NCBI GenBank assembly: GCA_004028495.1
Contig: MTKS01000074.1
Location: forward strand, 1 to 7,132
DNA from: Candidatus Electrothrix marina
Lineage (GTDB): Bacteria; Desulfobacterota; Desulfobulbia; Desulfobulbales; Desulfobulbaceae
Length of the DNA: 7,132 nucleotides
Direction: 5' to 3'
Part shown: one piece after another, positions 5,122 through 7,132 of the stretch
Position numbering within the stretch: position 1 is the stretch's first letter
How the letters are laid out: each line of letters opens with the position of its first letter
Notes under the pieces: generated by a model
What the model was told of the DNA's origin: nothing
The model's input: only the letters and a program-made list of their open reading frames with translations
Databases searched by the model: none
Position numbers and translations under genes: made by a program

Positions 5122-6009
5122 TTACACTTTAAACTGGACAACCATTTCATCGTATATATCGTTTGAAGAAATACCAGATTCCAAGCAAGACTGGAGGCCT
5201 TGAAGGAAGTCTTTCGGTGCAATAGTTTGGGAGACAAGAAGTCGTCTGCATGATTCAAATGATTGAAAGAACTCTTCTGGCGGTACAGGAACATCCTTAA
5301 TGATATCGTAAAGAGTATCAAGCAGTCGCCGAGCATCAATTTCCGATTCAGGGGAGAAAGAAAGCAGGACATCTGCGAAGAAAAGTGCAATTGTCTTTAT
5401 ATCGCATTGGGTTATTATTGATAGAGTTTCAACAGCATGTAAACATGATCCAAAATATCTGATCGGCAGTTTGCGAAATGCAAGAACACGAATGACTTCA
5501 GCCCGTTCAATTGGACTGAGCATTTTTAATTTGCTGGACGTTACAATTTCACGAAGTTTTTTTTCTATGGTAGCGTGATCTTCGGGGCGATCAGCAAGAC
5601 GTAGCGAAGCCATACGATATATCTCTTCGTTCTTTGCAGCAAGTTTGATACTTGAAATCAAAAGAGCCGCGAGTGCAAAGCCTATCCATGCCGCCATAAA
5701 GGTAATGTATCGTCCCGGTGTCCATACCAATGCAAAGAGTGTGAGAAGACCACCGATCAGTGATAACATCGCTTCGCCGAAGTTATCGCGGGATCCGAAA
5801 ATGCAGAGCGAAACAAATACAACGAGAAGAGTAGCAGTACCCATCATCAGAGACCCCCAATGAAGGGTTACCCAGACGATGGTTATTGCAATGAACCCCA
5901 AAACAATTACCGCAAAAGGTGCAAGAGCATATGCCTCCTTGAGGACATTGCCGAGTGCTTTGAAGCTGTCATTAAGCGATTGTTTGATTCCATTCTTATC
6001 TTGTTTCAA
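5122..6009 (-). CDS. Four-TM membrane protein with helical cytosolic domain, unknown family
   Basis: The 295-residue protein has a short polar N-terminus, then four hydrophobic segments at about residues 29-49, 52-72, 80-97 and 101-121, joined by very short loops. A soluble, charged, mostly helical domain follows at 122-295. With an even number of segments both ends should face the same side, probably the cytoplasm. The end of the soluble part holds an imperfect repeat, PPEEFFQSFESC (243-254) and APKDFLQGLQSC (265-276), 22 residues apart, suggesting alpha-helical repeats. I do not recognise the family and no catalytic motif stands out. The TTG start is chosen because AAGGA lies 6 nt upstream and no in-frame ATG precedes the first TM segment. 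It is the only gene between purL and the 38-bp purL-end copy, and it is AT-richer than purL, consistent with acquired cargo. Confidence 0.8.
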   Translation of the reverse strand: MKQDKNGIKQSLNDSFKALGNVLKEAYALAPFAVIVLGFIAITIVWVTLHWGSLMMGTATLLVVFVSLCIFGSRDNFGEAMLSLIGGLLTLFALVWTPGRYITFMAAWIGFALAALLISSIKLAAKNEEIYRMASLRLADRPEDHATIEKKLREIVTSSKLKMLSPIERAEVIRVLAFRKLPIRYFGSCLHAVETLSIITQCDIKTIALFFADVLLSFSPESEIDARRLLDTLYDIIKDVPVPPEEFFQSFESCRRLLVSQTIAPKDFLQGLQSCLESGISSNDIYDEMVVQFKV

Positions 6010-6015
6010 ATGTCA

Positions 6016-6020
6016 TCCTT
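6016..6020 (-). promoter_or_regulatory. Ribosome binding site that decides a TTG start
   Basis: AAGGA on the minus strand sits 6 nt before TTG (6009-6007). An ATG at 6016-6014 is closer to the motif but out of frame and stops after six codons, so TTG is the likely start of the membrane protein. Confidence 0.6.
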
Positions 6021-6073
6021 ATATATTCTTTGTTTTAAAATCATGCAGATAAGGCTAAAAAGAACAACCTCAA

Positions 6074-6108
6074 AGGGGAAAACTGTGCGTTGCCTCACCT
6101 TCCCCCCT
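6074..6108 (-). terminator. purL: Weak terminator-like stem after purL
   Basis: On the minus strand AGGGGGGAA (6108-6100) can pair with TTTTCCCCT (6082-6074), including two G-U pairs, with a 17-nt loop, starting 11 nt after the purL stop codon. A T-rich stretch follows only about 10 nt later, so the fit to an intrinsic terminator is partial. Confidence 0.3.
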
Positions 6109-6119
6109 GTTCCATTAAT

Positions 6120-7132
6120 CTATTTAACACACCAATCATACGCATTCCGGAACATCTTCAGCCAAGGCGAAACCTCCAGCCCCTGCATCTCCTGCGGCAG
6201 CCAATGGCATTGCCAGGGCAGGAAGGCCCGTTCCGGGTGCGGCATCAGGGCGAGATGGCGGCCATCGGGCGAGCACAGCCCGGCGAATCCGTCCGGTGAG
6301 CCGTTGGGGTTAAAGGGATATTGCTTAGTGGCCACACCGCTATCATCGGTGTAGACCAGCGGCACCAAGTTCTGCCCAACCACCTTCTCCCGCACCGCCG
6401 CATCCGGGAAATGGAGCTTGCCTTCGCCGTGATCCACATGGATACCGAAGACCAACTCGGACATACCCTGGAGCATGATAGCCGGGCTGTCCTGCACCCG
6501 CACTGTGGCCCAGCGGGACTCAAAGCGGCCTGAGTCGTTATGGACAAAGCGAGGTTGAGCCTCGGCTTCCAGCCCTTGCCAAGGCACCCAGCCCAACAGG
6601 CCGAAGAGCTGGCAGCCGTTGCAGATACCCAAGGTAAAGGTGTCAGGCCGGTTGTAGAACGCGGTAAACATGTCTTTGATCCGGTCGTTGAACAAGATGG
6701 TCGCTGCCCAGCCCTTGGCTGATTCCGGTACGTCGGCGTAGGAAAATCCGCCCACCGCAGCAATGCCCCGGAAACCATCCAGAGTGATGCGCCCGGCCAG
6801 CAGGTCGGTCATGGTGATGTCCCAGGGTTCAAAACCGGCAGCGTAAAAGGCGGAACTCATCTCCCGGTCCGAGTTGGAGCCTTCATCGCGGAGGATGGCC
6901 ACCTTGGGCTTGTCCTTTGCCGTCAGCAGGGCTTTCGGCGCAGGTTCCGGCTGAAAGGGCAGGCTGTAGGCCGGGGCGATGCGGTCATAGATTGCCGCCT
7001 TTTCCGCATCAGCACAGGCCGGGTTCATCTGGAGGCGTTCCAGCTGATAGCCGGTCTCTTCCCATTCCTGGCGCAGAACGCGCATATCCTCATCCAGCAC
7101 GGCGTCGTCGTTGTAGCGGATGCGAATCTGTT
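6120..7132 (-). CDS. purL: Phosphoribosylformylglycinamidine synthase, C-terminal glutaminase part (partial)
   Basis: PurL converts FGAR, ATP and glutamine to FGAM in the fourth step of purine synthesis, in the cytosol. Only the last 336 residues are in the window; the long proteobacterial enzyme has about 1,300. The first ~70 visible residues (for example LRQEWEETGYQLERLQMNP) join the synthetase part to a class I glutamine amidotransferase domain beginning at KVAILRDEGSNSDRE. The triad is complete: Cys in GICNGCQ (codon 6623-6621), His (6239-6237) and Glu (6233-6231) in MPHPER. It ends DWCVK-TAG at 6120. The frame is open to the right edge, so the apparent GTG at 7100 is internal. The presence of the glutaminase domain shows this is the fused type that needs no separate PurQ. 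The last 38 bases recur at 5048-5085, and a longer decayed copy is at 2931-3115. Confidence 0.97.
   Translation of the reverse strand, partial: QIRIRYNDDAVLDEDMRVLRQEWEETGYQLERLQMNPACADAEKAAIYDRIAPAYSLPFQPEPAPKALLTAKDKPKVAILRDEGSNSDREMSSAFYAAGFEPWDITMTDLLAGRITLDGFRGIAAVGGFSYADVPESAKGWAATILFNDRIKDMFTAFYNRPDTFTLGICNGCQLFGLLGWVPWQGLEAEAQPRFVHNDSGRFESRWATVRVQDSPAIMLQGMSELVFGIHVDHGEGKLHFPDAAVREKVVGQNLVPLVYTDDSGVATKQYPFNPNGSPDGFAGLCSPDGRHLALMPHPERAFLPWQCHWLPQEMQGLEVSPWLKMFRNAYDWCVK

Noticed and set aside
1..7132. CRISPR array, tRNA/rRNA genes, insertion sequences or an integrase.
   Set aside because: No regularly spaced repeats, no cloverleaf-like sequence and no transposase or integrase motifs were seen on either strand.

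Overview
The window reads as a bacterial chromosome segment with two GC-richer housekeeping genes at its edges and AT-richer accessory DNA between them. The left edge holds the N-terminal two thirds of a class Ib aspartate aminotransferase. The right edge holds the C-terminal glutaminase domain of a long, single-chain PurL. All convincing genes are on the minus strand. Long-form PurL and a secreted subtilase ending in a thrombospondin type 3 repeat suggest a Gram-negative bacterium. I would guess Desulfobacterota, perhaps Desulfobulbales-like, but that placement is inference.

Layout, right to left (the direction of transcription): purL 3' end (7132-6120); a 295-residue four-TM protein of unknown family with a TTG start (6009-5122); a 38-bp copy of the purL 3' terminus with its own stop codon (5085-5048); a solitary ParA-type ATPase (4779-3721); a broken ORF whose tail could also be a 45-residue Pro/Lys-rich peptide (3624-3367); a decayed 185-bp copy of the purL 3' end (3115-2931); a secreted subtilisin-like protease (2740-1199); a 387-bp spacer with a perfect 18-bp hairpin; and aspC (811-1).

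The most notable feature is that the PurL C-terminus occurs three times in the same orientation. The intact copy is in the gene. A near-identical 38-bp copy lies about 1.1 kb downstream. An older copy with three Trp codons turned into stops lies about 3.2 kb downstream. The copies divide the accessory DNA into cargo blocks: the membrane protein, then ParA with the broken ORF, then the protease. The younger copy is nearer purL and the older one farther away. This is what repeated insertion at the 3' end of purL would leave, each insertion restoring the gene and displacing the previous 3' end. No integrase or transposase is visible, so the mechanism is inferred.

A second, independent repeat family is a diverged intergenic sequence present between the protease and aspC (957-1090) and, split in two, between the purL remnant and parA (3135-3180 and 3601-3664). 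I see no functional pathway linking the accessory genes. The flanking genes belong to amino-acid and purine metabolism and the cargo appears unrelated to them.
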